In this document: piece after piece, positions 35,820 through 46,021 of the stretch
How the letters are laid out: each line of letters begins with the position of its first letter
How positions within the stretch are numbered: the first letter of the stretch is position 1
Source: Scleromitrula shiraiana
Lineage: Eukaryota; Ascomycota; Leotiomycetes; Helotiales; Sclerotiniaceae
Direction of reading: 5' to 3'
DNA length: 64,000 bases
NCBI GenBank assembly: GCA_028455995.1
Contig: JABELC010000002.1
Location: 3,472,001 to 3,536,000 of the forward strand
Position numbers and translations under genes: made by a program
The notes under the pieces: generated by a model
What the model was told of the DNA's origin: nothing
What the model saw: the letters and a program-made list of their open reading frames with translations, nothing else
The model's database searches: none

Positions 35820-37289
35820 TCAATGTCTACTCTTCCCACAAGTACACCTTTCACTCTTCCTTTCCGTCTCACTCTCAGTTTTCAACTTAACACCCCAACT
35901 CCAGTGCTTCCTAACCTTCTCCGCACTCCTCATTCCCATCATCTCTCTCAAAGCCCCATCTCTAGGCCCCTCACTAACCAATATAGCCTCCACCCCTCTC
36001 TCCACATAAACCCTAGCTTCCCATTCTTTTCCCTCACTTGCATATGCATATGCTGCCACTTTATACGCATCGCCAATGTGACTAATCAATCCCTCCATCT
36101 TGTAAAGTTCAATCAGATGAAGTGACTTTTCGACATAGTTGGATATTGGTGTTGGCTTTTTGACCTTATTTTGTTTTTTGAGAACGAGAGGAAGAGTGAA
36201 AAGTTTCTAGTTCTTCGAGGAGGGAATTCGTGATTTAGATGCGGTGGTCGGATGATCGTCGAAGTGAGGAGTTGGATGTGCATAGTGAGCAGCTGCACTG
36301 GAAGCCCCAGGAGCGATGGATAGCGGATTGTCGAGCTTGGTAGGTTTGAAGGGGATCGGTGTATGTGATTGTGATTTCTTCGCCGGCGTTGATGGTGCGT
36401 GCAGCGTGGGTATAATGAGTGAGAGTTTTGATATCGAAGTAGTAGAGTGCACCGGGTTGGAGGTCAGCAAATCGAAATATGGAGGATTGTATGCAGGTAA
36501 CTACTTACTTTGGTCTACAGTGGTGGTTCATTCGTGCGGTTTCGGGAACAACAATACTATGGTCTTCACCACCGAATTGTTTGTTGAATGTATTGGTGTT
36601 CAATCTTTCCAATTACACCTTCACCATCTTACTTCTGTCAATGTTCCTCATGTGCAGCCAATGCCCATAATTTCTCAGCTGTTACATCTGGCAATTGTGT
36701 CTCGGATTTTTCGAACAATGAGGCATATTCTTGATATGACTTTGAGTTTTCCTCCAAAAAAGCATTGTTGTGATAAATGCCGATGATAGGATAAGCAAAT
36801 AGTCTATCTCCTCAACGAATAGTTCTGTTGGCAACTACTTCCATTACTCTGCTGGGGATCTTGCGGACCTCAAATGGAGGTGGATTTGAGGAAGAGAAAG
36901 TGGTTTTAGAGGCACAGGAGAGGTTAATGCAGGTAGTTTTGCAATTTTGGAAGTGGTAAGAACAGAGATACCACGTCCAGAGGCGAATGATGTTGAGGTA
37001 TGTATACAAAACACATCGCCTAGCATAGAAGTGTTTGCACAGGAAGGAGGGTATTTCCAAGGAGACAATATTGGTAAATCATAAAGGGGATTGCTGATTA
37101 AGTGTAAAGATTTGTCGTATTGTATATTTTGTGGGGGGAGTCAAAGTCAAATGATGGGCATGTTGAAGATGACGATAGAAGTGTAGTGGGACATTGAGAT
37201 TGAGATATCGAGTCCAAGATCTCCAGAGGAAGATTTGCATTGGCAAATGCCAACAAGTAGGTAGTTGTTAGAATTGAAGAGAAATGCAT
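35820..37289 (-). pseudogene. Broken secreted SET-domain protein gene
   Basis: Fragments in all three minus frames line up, in order, with one fungal SET-domain family: a signal-peptide-like start (MHFSSILTTTYLLAFANA), then WKYPPSCANTS/FASGRGISVLT, PPPFEVRKIPSRVMEVVANRTIR, GDRLFAYPIIGIYHNNAFL, RLNTNTFNKQFGGEDHSIVVPETARMNHHCRP, LYYFDIKTLTHYTHAARTINAGEEIT, WGFQCSCSLCT, and the C-terminal AAYAYASEGKEWEARVYVERG helices. Lesions seen: frame change at or near a six-C run (about 37137); another frame change between about 36930 and 36890; TGA between TIR and GDR (36812); stops and a frame change around 36600-36650; the expected intron after NHHCRP keeps its GTAAGT donor but ends in GG instead of AG (36453-36452); stop after SSDHRI; and a final frame change before KKPTPISNYVEKS. 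Several stops fit C-to-T change. The core SET residues remain readable, so inactivation seems fairly recent. Sequencing error cannot explain this many lesions. Confidence 0.85.
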
Positions 37290-38205
37290 TATGCGTATGA
37301 TGGAAAAGACAAGAAGATGATGAATTAAAGAGAAGATCTGGAAAATGACAGAACAGTAGATATATACTCACAGAAGAATCATCTCATACTAAGCCCAAGC
37401 TGTGGATGGTGTTACAAAGAGGCCTTTAGTCTTGAGACTTAGTACTCAAGTTTTCTATAATTCGGTCCCGAATCCAAGAATTACGTCCTCAAGCTACATA
37501 GGGCAGAGATAGTTCTAATAGTAGAAACTGATGAAACGTCAAAATCGAATGCCAATGCGGAGCAATGCGGAGATATCATTCGTATCTCTTAGCCAAATGC
37601 TTCGGATGCCCAGACTTTGACAACCAGATAACTCCGAATTCAATGGGTGAACTGAAGATTTCTCAGTATTATTTGAGACGAGACGTTAATAAATTGCTTG
37701 ATACACCCCAGATTTACCTAATAATATAGCACTTGCATAATAGGTACTAGATATTTTGAGGGAACAATGACGAGTCAAGCTTGGCTCGTTTTATGAGATG
37801 CTTTCTCATAGCTAGAGCTGTTTGAGAACAAGAAAAGTAGTAGTGCTGTAGTAGCCTTTGGTGATTAATAAGAAATAGCGAGGTAATACTATATGAAATA
37901 AGAGAATGAATGAAATGCGCTAATAAGATACGTTCTAGATAGATATTGTATATGGAAATAAGATAGAATAAGTTCCCGAAAACAAACTGAGTATACTTTC
38001 TTGAGATCAGACAGCTGGAATGAAGAGAAGCTTGAGAAATATTGAGGGAGGCGCAGGGGCTTAATCAATGACGTCGATACTTCTCTTTCCTCTATCAATC
38101 TGTTTATTTACAATTAAATCGCGACTTCCTCGAAGCACGGTCATATAAATGTAACTATTGATTCTAGAAGCTTAGAATTGTTTTACTTTTTTGCTCTGTA
38201 ATCAA
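37290..38205. other. Divergent spacer upstream of the SET pseudogene and the methyltransferase
   Basis: AT-rich, with an exact local GCGGAGCAATGCGGAG duplication near 37556. No gene is supported. Confidence 0.4.
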
Positions 38206-39051
38206 ATGCCATTTCATCGATCAATTGTAAGAACCTTACCTCAAAGTAGGCAAACAATTCGAATCTTTGATAATTCAAAACAATTTCTCCCGCGGAGAGC
38301 CATGACCACTACAACTTTGGCTTCGGCATTCCGCCAACCTAAGATCACACCTCTTCCTCGCTCACTATATCCAGATCCATTCAAATTTTCTCCACTGGAC
38401 TTTCGTCGGCAAGATGAATCTCCCGATACAGAGTGGTATTCACAACCTCGTTTCGTTCAGCATATTGATGATGGTGCAATATCCACCCTAAAAGAATACT
38501 ATTCTTCAATCATTACGCCAACATCCTCCGTTCTTGATATTTGTTCATCTTGGGTGTCTCATCTACCAGAGTCGTTGAAACCCAGAACAATGATTGGTAT
38601 TGGTATGAATGCAGCGGAGTTACAACGTAACAGACATCTCACCAAATGGATAGTCAAAGATCTGAACCTCGACCCCAAGTTTGATGGAATAGGGGATGAA
38701 GAAATGGACGTGGTGATATGTAACGTGTCTATAGACTACCTTACCCAACCTATCAAAGTATTTGAGGAAATGAGAAGGGTATTAAAGGAAGGAGGCACAG
38801 CACATATGGCGTTTAGTAATCGCTGTTTTCCTACTAAGCTAGTAGGAAAGTGGTTGGAATTGAGTGATGCGGAGAGAAGAGAATGGGTCGGTGGATATTT
38901 TTGGGCGAGTGGGGGCTGGGAAAGTGTTGAAGATGTGGTGTTGAAGGAGGGTGGTGAAGGCTTTATGGGATTATTGGAATATAGCGATCCAGTGTTTATT
39001 GTTCGTGGGAAAAAGGTTAGTGCTAACCAGAAGAGAAACACATCGATGTGA
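38206..39051 (+). CDS. SAM-dependent methyltransferase (class I, Methyltransf_11-like), possibly mitochondrial
   Basis: Single exon, 281 aa, starting at the first ATG (MPFHRSIVR). The first 37 residues are Arg-rich, Ser/Thr-bearing and free of acidic residues until the middle, like a mitochondrial presequence; a second Met at 37 (MTTTT) could start a cytosolic form. The Rossmann core is seen as SSVLDICSSWVSHLP (motif I; the usual GxGxG is replaced, a known variation in this fungal subfamily by my recollection), TMIGIGMNAAEL (acidic-loop region), EEMDVVICNVSIDYLTQPIKVFEEMRRVLKEGGTAHMAFSNR (motifs IV-V). Substrate unknown. The last 200 bases are G-rich on the coding strand. Confidence 0.82.
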   Translation: MPFHRSIVRTLPQSRQTIRIFDNSKQFLPRRAMTTTTLASAFRQPKITPLPRSLYPDPFKFSPLDFRRQDESPDTEWYSQPRFVQHIDDGAISTLKEYYSSIITPTSSVLDICSSWVSHLPESLKPRTMIGIGMNAAELQRNRHLTKWIVKDLNLDPKFDGIGDEEMDVVICNVSIDYLTQPIKVFEEMRRVLKEGGTAHMAFSNRCFPTKLVGKWLELSDAERREWVGGYFWASGGWESVEDVVLKEGGEGFMGLLEYSDPVFIVRGKKVSANQKRNTSM

Positions 39052-39708
39052 TTGGTGGAATATTCGGAAACAGAGGGTTGCAATCAATAAGAACATGGGT
39101 CCGAAACAAACTCGAGAGATTGCCGTCTGCATCGAAACCTCAAAGATTGTATCTTGTTTTATTAAAAGCTTCAAAAATGCATATAAAAGGCACGACTCTC
39201 GTCAATATTGGTGTTGTGCTAAAGTTACAATGTTCAAATTCATCCAAACATTCTGATTAAGAAAAATCCCTCTTGGCCTTGAAACCAAGTGCAATAAATG
39301 TTGTTGGCACATGTGACAATGATGAGACCAGCACAGAGAAGGCTGTAGGATCACTAGCATGCACATAGTATCGTGATGGGTAAGATATTATCCTCAATAA
39401 ATGCTTTCTTATCAAATGATCTGTTGTTTGGATGGTACTTTCACATTCTAGGCGAGGCTTCAAGGCTGAACTAGCTTGGCAAGCATGAACCGTTCATGTG
39501 GCGTCTTATTAACAGGCAGCACGAATTGCTATCTATATCCACGGGGGCCAGTGATTGATCTACAAGTAAAACACTACGAAGTATGATTGTTGCTACGCCT
39601 CCCCATTCTCTTTGACACTCATTGGGGGTTAACCTTCGTTGTTATATACTATCCATGAACCCGTCACCACCGTCATGGCTTTTATTTTACGTCAAAAAAT
39701 TTGCTAGC
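39052..39708. other. Spacer/promoter, no supported gene
   Basis: Intergenic DNA between the methyltransferase and the membrane protein gene. A TATATACTATCC box lies at about 39642, and an upstream in-frame ATG at 39655 could add 18 residues (MNPSPPSWLLFYVKKFAS) to the next protein. Confidence 0.4.
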
Positions 39709-41975
39709 ATGATGGCTGACCAAACACACCACAATATCAGAAGTTCAATAGAATACCTTTCTATAACGACCATTCAAAACAGGGATTCTGAGTATCTACC
39801 GGTTCCAAATGGATTTGATCGTGAAAAAACAGCAGCTCAAGCCAGGTCCCGATCTGTTGATTCAACGCATTCCAATATTTCGGATGACTCTAGAAGTTCG
39901 TCAACATCGAGGCCTGCACTAGAAGAAGAATCGTCTCGTACAACACCTGATATCGAGAGCTCATTATCAGGTCACCATCACCACCACCACCATCATGGAC
40001 TTTATTGGCGCTCTCCTATAATGATGGGAGGAGGTCTGCTTCTTGGGATCATTGCGAGTATTTCTCATCATGTTTACTATTCATCATTAGTAGGAAAGGC
40101 AGTAGGAAATGATGCCGATCAACAGTGGACTTTAAGGTTAGTTTGCCCAAGCACGCTTAACTGGTCACCTGAAGTTGCATTTTTTTTGGATTTAAGTTGA
40201 CATTATTTTGTAGATGGGGAACTACTTTTGCTTATATTGCACAAGTCTGCCTTGTGTTTTCGGGGGGAATTGCATATACCCAATGGCTTTGGAAGACCTT
40301 AAACCATAAGAATACCAAAGTCTCAATAGACTGTCTTGATGCTGCATTTGATGCTGATACCACTATTCTTTCGTTATTGAACAGAGAGTTGTTGTGGAAG
40401 ATAAAAATTGGTTCAATCCTTGCTTTGATTACATGGTGTGTTGAAACTAGTCATTAATGAATTCATACTTACAAATATGCAGGTGTTTGCCACTGCCTTC
40501 ACTGGTAACACCGGGGACACTTTTCGTTCATCCCAGCCTTCGAATCATAACGTCGAACGCGAAGGTATCTTCAGTTGATATGTACGGCCCGAATCAGATG
40601 AAAAGATTCACATACTCAGTGCAACTGAACGTCACCGATGAACTGAATTCCAGTGACAACGACAATGAAATTTTCCTGGGTCCGAGAACGATTCTTACTA
40701 GGCTCTCAACAGCAACAGCTACCGAGGGGCAAATCCTACCAATCAAAGCCCCATTCCCAAACTCGACTTATGACCTCCAATTTTACGCTCCAGCTGTTCA
40801 ATGTAGCGAAGCAGATAGAAACATTGCGATGATTATTGAGACATTCCGTAGAGAATCTGTCGCCAACTTCACCCATCCGATAATAGAAGTAGCGAATTAC
40901 TATTATGCCTTTGTCCCCAACCTGAGCAATTTTGGAAACAACTCCGTGGAGAACGAAGGTGTAACCAGAGTTCCTTTGATTAGATTACAACAACCAACAA
41001 ATGCATCAAACCAACTTTGGATGGTATATTCTCAATACTTCTTGGATAAAACCGGGGAGCAACAAATAAGAGATCATTATACAGTTTGCACTTTGTATAA
41101 TGCTTCCTACAACCTCGGATTATCATTCGAAGAAGGAGTTCAAACGGTGACAAAAAACTCACTCGATCTCCTTGATGCTATTGAATATCCACGAGACGAC
41201 GCACTTTTATCACCATCTCTTATGGTTCAACACGCCTACTCCGCATTCATGTGGACGCTAACCGATCTCGTTGTCGGCTCTATGGGGATTTTCCGACAAG
41301 CATCCTCATCACCGTCTTTACCACCTACTAACTTTTCGGAAATCACAACTCAAATTGCTCATACTTCTCTACTGGGAAGCTCAGATCTTGATGTATTCTT
41401 CGATAAGAATCATGCTTTGTATTCTTCCGTCAACGATAGTGTGATTTCAGATCAAAGAATGCAGGATATCAATCTTGCTGGAAATAGAACATTGGAAGCG
41501 TTAATCGAGGAATTATCATGGAACATGACGGTTAGTTTCATGAATTCCGATCTGCTCTCGTAAGTCTTATACATTTATATCCCCGTAGCATACATCCAAA
41601 CACCCCTAGCAATTCCCAAGCTTACCCACACCCACACCCATTAGTCCACCAATCCCCAAATCCGTCACATACACAGTCCCAATAAACATATACGCATACC
41701 ACTCCTCCTCCCTCCTCCTCGCCTACGGTCTCGCCATTTTCTTCGCTCTTGCAGCAAATCTCTTCGGTGCATACGCCTACCATCGAAACGGAGTAAGTCA
41801 TAACAAGTCCTTCTCGGCAATTTTGGCTGCTACGAGAGATACCAAGTTTGGAGATTTATTGCCGGTTAGTGTTAGGGGGAGGATACCGTTGCCGGATGGG
41901 GTTTTGGATACTCAGTTGAGGTTTGTGGATATGGAGAGGGGTGGGAGGGAGTTTAGGATTGTGGGGAAGGAATAG
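39709..41975 (+). CDS. Multi-pass fungal membrane protein of unknown function with large lumenal/extracellular domain
   Basis: Four exons: join(39709..40136, 40214..40435, 40483..41559, 41645..41975), 685 aa, phases closing. The order is: a disordered Ser-rich N-terminus; a run of eight histidines (about residue 88-96); three hydrophobic segments (SPIMMGGGLLLGIIASISHHVYY, WGTTFAYIAQVCLVFSGGIAYTQW, IKIGSILALITWCLPLPSLVTPG); a region of about 360 aa rich in N-x-S/T sites; then a final helix (SSSLLLAYGLAIFFALAANLFGAYAY) and a short cytosolic tail. This architecture is common among uncharacterised filamentous-fungal proteins; I cannot assign a function. Start at the MM pair is uncertain: 39655 is possible. 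The last exon flips from C- to G-rich near 41820. Confidence 0.8.
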
Positions 41976-42691
41976 ATTTGAATAGGGGGTGAGCTGGATT
42001 GGGTTCTAATGGACTGAGATGTCATGGATTGGCGAAGGATATGATGATTAATGTGTGTAATTATTGCACGGTATTATGATAATATAGGGTATCTAATTGT
42101 AGTATTGAAAGATCTAAGGTACTATACTATGGTAGAGGTGGAGGATATTATCCATCTGTATGACTAAGCAATAAGTGGATTTATCTAGTTAACCAACAGT
42201 AATTAGTAATATGTTAGTTGATATCGCGATTGTACGATTAGCGCTACCATCTCAGGAACAAACCATCCTGCGAAGCAATTAGCTGCGAAGGATCTAGCAC
42301 CATGTTTCAGACGATACCAAAATCTATTGATATGAATTATCACAAACGTACTAATCACTTGCTATGTTAATCGTTCCATGAAGCTCAAAAGGTTGATCTG
42401 TTTAGCTTTATATAATTAGCTTCTTTCTAGTCAGAAGCGAAGTAAAGCACCGAATTAAAAACCGAAAAGACTGCATTTAACAATATTTAACTATAGCTAA
42501 CAGCATCAGATATTGAACCTTAGATTCAATCTTGAATGACTTCAGAATTTGATTCAATCTTCAAGCTGATAATGTCGTAAAGTTCAGATACCATTACACT
42601 AGCTGATTTGACTACGCTTAGATGATTGTAAAAGTGTATTAACATGAATATGCAATGTATGCTAAGTAGAATCATTGAAGTTATTGTTCTG
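41976..42691. other. AT-rich spacer, no supported gene
   Basis: 3' flank of the membrane protein gene grading into the AT-rich foldback element. Nothing else seen. Confidence 0.4.
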
Positions 42692-43246
42692 TGATGTTAA
42701 ATCAACGGTTTTTAGCTAAAATAGTACAACTTTTTAACAAATGTACTGGATTAATACAAATATAAAATAAAGTACTACTAGTAGTATCATAATTCTTGAA
42801 TTTAATTTATTTAAAATTTAATCTATAATGTTTTTAATATTTTTTCAAGTTCGTTCAAGTTCAAGTTTTTATAATATTCAAAAATTAAAATCATATATAA
42901 TGCCAGTGCTATTTGAAATTTGAAATTCTTATTATTATTTTCAAGTTATTTTCTAAATACTTTTTGAGTTCTCTCAGACAAAATTTTATTTTAAACATTT
43001 TAATTTATTTAAATAAAATTAATCAATATTTTCATTTAAGATCTAAAATTTATATTCTTAATTTGAATAATAACTTGAACATCTTTTTTTCAAAGTGTAA
43101 TATAAATTTAATCTTAAATAATTAAAGTATACAGTTATACTAGTAGTACTACTAGTATTTTTTTATATTTGTACTAACTTGAATCTACTAGTAGCACATT
43201 GTTTTAAAAGTCGTACTATTTGAGCTAAAAGCCGTAAAATCAAATC
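42692..43246. mobile_element. AT-rich foldback / MITE-like element
   Basis: The left end (ACGGTTTTTAGCTAAAATAG, then TAC.ACTTTT.AACAAATGT, then TACAAATATAAAATAAAGTAC and TACTAGTAGTA) matches the reverse complement of the right end (ACGGCTTTTAGCTCAAATAG, then TACGACTTTTAAAACAATGT, then TACAAATATAAAAAAATAC). The match is not only terminal: TTCAAGTT.TTCAAGTTCAAG.TT.TAATATTCAAA.ATTAA on the left again pairs with the right interior, so almost the whole 555 bases fold on a centre near 42970. GC content is very low and the arms differ mainly by C/T and G/A changes, as expected if RIP has mutated it. No transposase frame. Ends and target duplication are not defined exactly. Confidence 0.8.
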
Positions 43247-43461
43247 TAAATATGGACCAAATACCATATAAGATATCTAACATAATGTCACAAGCAAGAA
43301 AAAATAAGTACCTCCAGTAATTTCTTAAGATTCAACTCGCTGTATAAAACGCTCATGACGATGACTAACAAAACAAGTAACTCTATCCAAATCATCGAAG
43401 CATTATCTATCTACCCATTCATTCATAAATACTTCATCACTCGTCAAATCTCCTCTCATCA

Positions 43462-44340
43462 TCACATACAATCCTCCGGTTCATTATCACCCCTGTCAGC
43501 AATCAAAACAACATGCTCGCCTTTCGCCAATTGAATCCCAAAATCCAAATGATGCATATCCCTTAAAACAATGGTATTTGCATATCCAAACGGGTCCTTC
43601 AAAATAACATACCCCTCTTCATCCAAAACCCTCACCCCATTATCATCCACCACACACGGCTCCGGATCCTCATCCGGATCCATCTCAAATCCCCACCCGC
43701 CATCCACAAATCGAGAATCAATCTCATCGAGATCCCAATCTTCCTCTTCCTCTTCAAACTCAAAAACCCCCTCTCCCTTCTCTACCCCCTCAACATACCC
43801 ACTTGTTACAATACTACCCCAACTATCACCACCAAAACCAAGATTCGCAACACACGCCTCACCCAACGAAGCTGAAGCCGGAACCACACAACCAAATTGC
43901 TCCTCAATCCTCTCCCTCTCCCTCTCCAAATCCACTTTTACCCCATCTTCAACTGTAAACTTACCCCTTTCCTTTTTGCTCCCAAGTCTGACCGCTTTTG
44001 TCGCTTTGTTGGCGAATATTTTCCAGCCGAATGGCTTTTTGAGTGAGGGGTCTGCTTCTGTTTTTATTTCTTCGATGATTATGAGGGGTGGAGTGGTTGC
44101 GGTGCTGCTTATTGTGCCGATAGGTTTCTTTTCGTGTCCATTTGCTTTATTCTGAGTATCAGAAGGGTTTTGTGAATTAGTCCCTTTTTCAGAAGTGGCA
44201 GTACTGTCTGTATCCGAGATATTGAACCCAAAATTAACAGCAGATTCTTCGCTATCTCCGTCGCTGTCGATATCGTCGTTGAAGTTGAAGTGAGTGATTT
44301 CTTCGAAAAGAGGGCCAGAGAGGCAGTGTTTATTACACAT
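43462..44340 (-). CDS. Acidic conserved hypothetical protein
   Basis: Single exon, 292 aa (MCNKHCLSGPLFEEITHF...). The first 95 residues are Asp/Ser/Thr-rich. A basic stretch (KKPFGWKIFANKATKAVRLGSKKERGKF) follows, then GYVEGVEKGEGVFEFEEEEEDWDLDEID and DPDEDPEPCVVDDNGVRVLDEEGYVILKDPFGYANTI. The C-terminal third looks foldable. No signal peptide or membrane helix. I do not recognise the family. The coding strand is C-rich around 44000-44150 and strongly G-rich from about 43970 to the stop. Confidence 0.7.
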   Translation of the reverse strand: MCNKHCLSGPLFEEITHFNFNDDIDSDGDSEESAVNFGFNISDTDSTATSEKGTNSQNPSDTQNKANGHEKKPIGTISSTATTPPLIIIEEIKTEADPSLKKPFGWKIFANKATKAVRLGSKKERGKFTVEDGVKVDLERERERIEEQFGCVVPASASLGEACVANLGFGGDSWGSIVTSGYVEGVEKGEGVFEFEEEEEDWDLDEIDSRFVDGGWGFEMDPDEDPEPCVVDDNGVRVLDEEGYVILKDPFGYANTIVLRDMHHLDFGIQLAKGEHVVLIADRGDNEPEDCM

Positions 44341-45094
44341 TTCGATGTTTGGGAGGGCTTTGCAGTGTTTACGTGGAAAACGGGTATAGGGTGAGTAATG
44401 CGAAAGGGGTTTTGATTGAAAAACGAATTTGTTGTGGTCTATTGGTAGTTGTGCTAAGAGGTCGTGGATCGGAGATTGTGATACCGAATGCTCTTCTGCT
44501 ATTGTTTGTAAATGTGCTGGTGGACCTTCTGATAATACTCGTAGTTTATTGATAGCTGATTGTGGGAGAGATGCAAAGGCTGTGATTGATGAGGAAAAAA
44601 ATTGTTAGATAGGTAGATAGGTAGATAGATAGATAGATCGAAAAGATCATGAAGCTGAAGCTTTGAAGTTGGAGACAAGAAATTCTGAAATGCAAAGAAA
44701 AGAAATTAAACTTACCGAGCGAAGATTTTCTAAGAGGAATTTTCATATATATTCTGGTAACTACATTCGGAAATTGGAGGCAATAAGTCTCCAGATATTA
44801 TTGAACGCAAACTGGTTGGCGGCAGAAGAAATAAGAAATATGAATAGTGGAAAGAATCATTTTGGGTTGGCATTACAACAAAAGTTTGCATGCAATTCAC
44901 TCTGTGGGAAATCAGGTGCACAAATAAGTGCATTTAAAAACTATGGTATTCTCTCGAAGATAACTTATATATGTTCAAGATTCACTGTCCAATCTGTCCA
45001 TCATGTAACCTATTCACTTATCCAAAATCACCTCCGAAAATATGAAGACAAAGAATCCTCTCCAGAAGAGATGAAAAATGTTTACTACCTCAAA
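44341..45094. other. Spacer, no supported gene
   Basis: Contains GATA repeats (44611-44638). A 154-codon plus frame at 44663-45127 runs into the GH128 3' exon antisense and has no family features, so it is not called. Confidence 0.45.
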
Positions 45095-46021
45095 TTAGAA
45101 GGCTTGATACGCATATGCGTTCCCTAAGTTTGTTGGGTATCCATTGGATGAACACAAAGTGCCTTGAGTTTCAACACTGTTGTCGGCAGTGCACATGAAC
45201 CAAGAATAGCGATCAATGTAGGATAGATTATCCATCCAGGGAATGACTTGACCAAGGAAATATTCTTGATCAGCTTCTGAGGCATTGATCCAAAGTGCGA
45301 ACTACATTGAAAATCTATCAGTAAAATACCAAAAATTATTGAGGTAGGGGTGGTCTGAGGGAAGGAGAGGGATGGGGTGAAAGGTAAAAGGCAAGATAGA
45401 AAATTAACATACCTCAGTTAACCAGATTTGGCGATTTCCACCTGCAGAATGCGCTGATGCCATGTAACTTTTGAAGTAATCAAGAGCACCAGAAACACTA
45501 GTATCATACCAGTGAATAGGAACAAAATCAATTTGACAACCAGTGCAAAGACTAATGAAAGATTGCAACCAAGAAAGCCCATTAGGACCATTGCTAACTT
45601 GCGGAGCACCCAAGGCAACTCGACCAGCAAACGGTTGCATGTAAGTTTTATAGGCATTCACGGCTTGCTGAGGAGTCATGCATGATTGGCCGGATCCACA
45701 GGCATCTGGCTCATTGAATGCCATAATATGTCCTGTTCCTCGAGAAATGGCATTGTTGACATTGTTGTTCCAGACGGATGTGTGATCGCTAGAATCAGAC
45801 CAGAGGCAGGGGACAAATTCGAGGTAGCTTGGGAACGACGAAGACATGTAGGAATCCCAATCCCAGGCCCAGTTGACTTGAGAGCCGGCGCCATTGAAGT
45901 GCTGGATTAGACCGACGTCGTTGAATGGGAGACCTCGCTTGGGCCATGAAGCAAGAGTTGGTGAGGCAGAGATGGCGAGGAGAACGGTGATGACTCGATG
46001 CAATTGATTGATGAGAGGCAT
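45095..46021 (-). CDS. Secreted GH128 glycanase (Asl1-like beta-1,3-glucanase)
   Basis: Two exons, complement(45095..45301, 45413..46021), 271 aa. N-terminal signal peptide (MPLINQLHRVITVLLAISASPTLA). Glycosyl-hydrolase catalytic core: KRGLPFNDVGLIQHF, WAWDWDSY, EFVPCLW, then IMAFNEPDACGSGQSCMTPQQA with the acid/base Glu (about 104), IDFVPIHWYD, and QIWLTEFALW with the nucleophile Glu (about 203, the last codon of exon 1). Both catalytic Glu are present and the length matches single-domain members. GH128 enzymes cleave beta-1,3-glucan in fungal walls, so a wall-remodelling role is likely. There is no carbohydrate-binding module and no GPI tail. Confidence 0.93.

Noticed and set aside
36316..36786. 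156-codon plus frame over the SET pseudogene
   Set aside because: It lies antisense to the conserved SET blocks and has no family features of its own.
44663..45127. 154-codon plus frame
   Set aside because: Antisense to the GH128 3' exon at one end, with no domain and unremarkable codon use.
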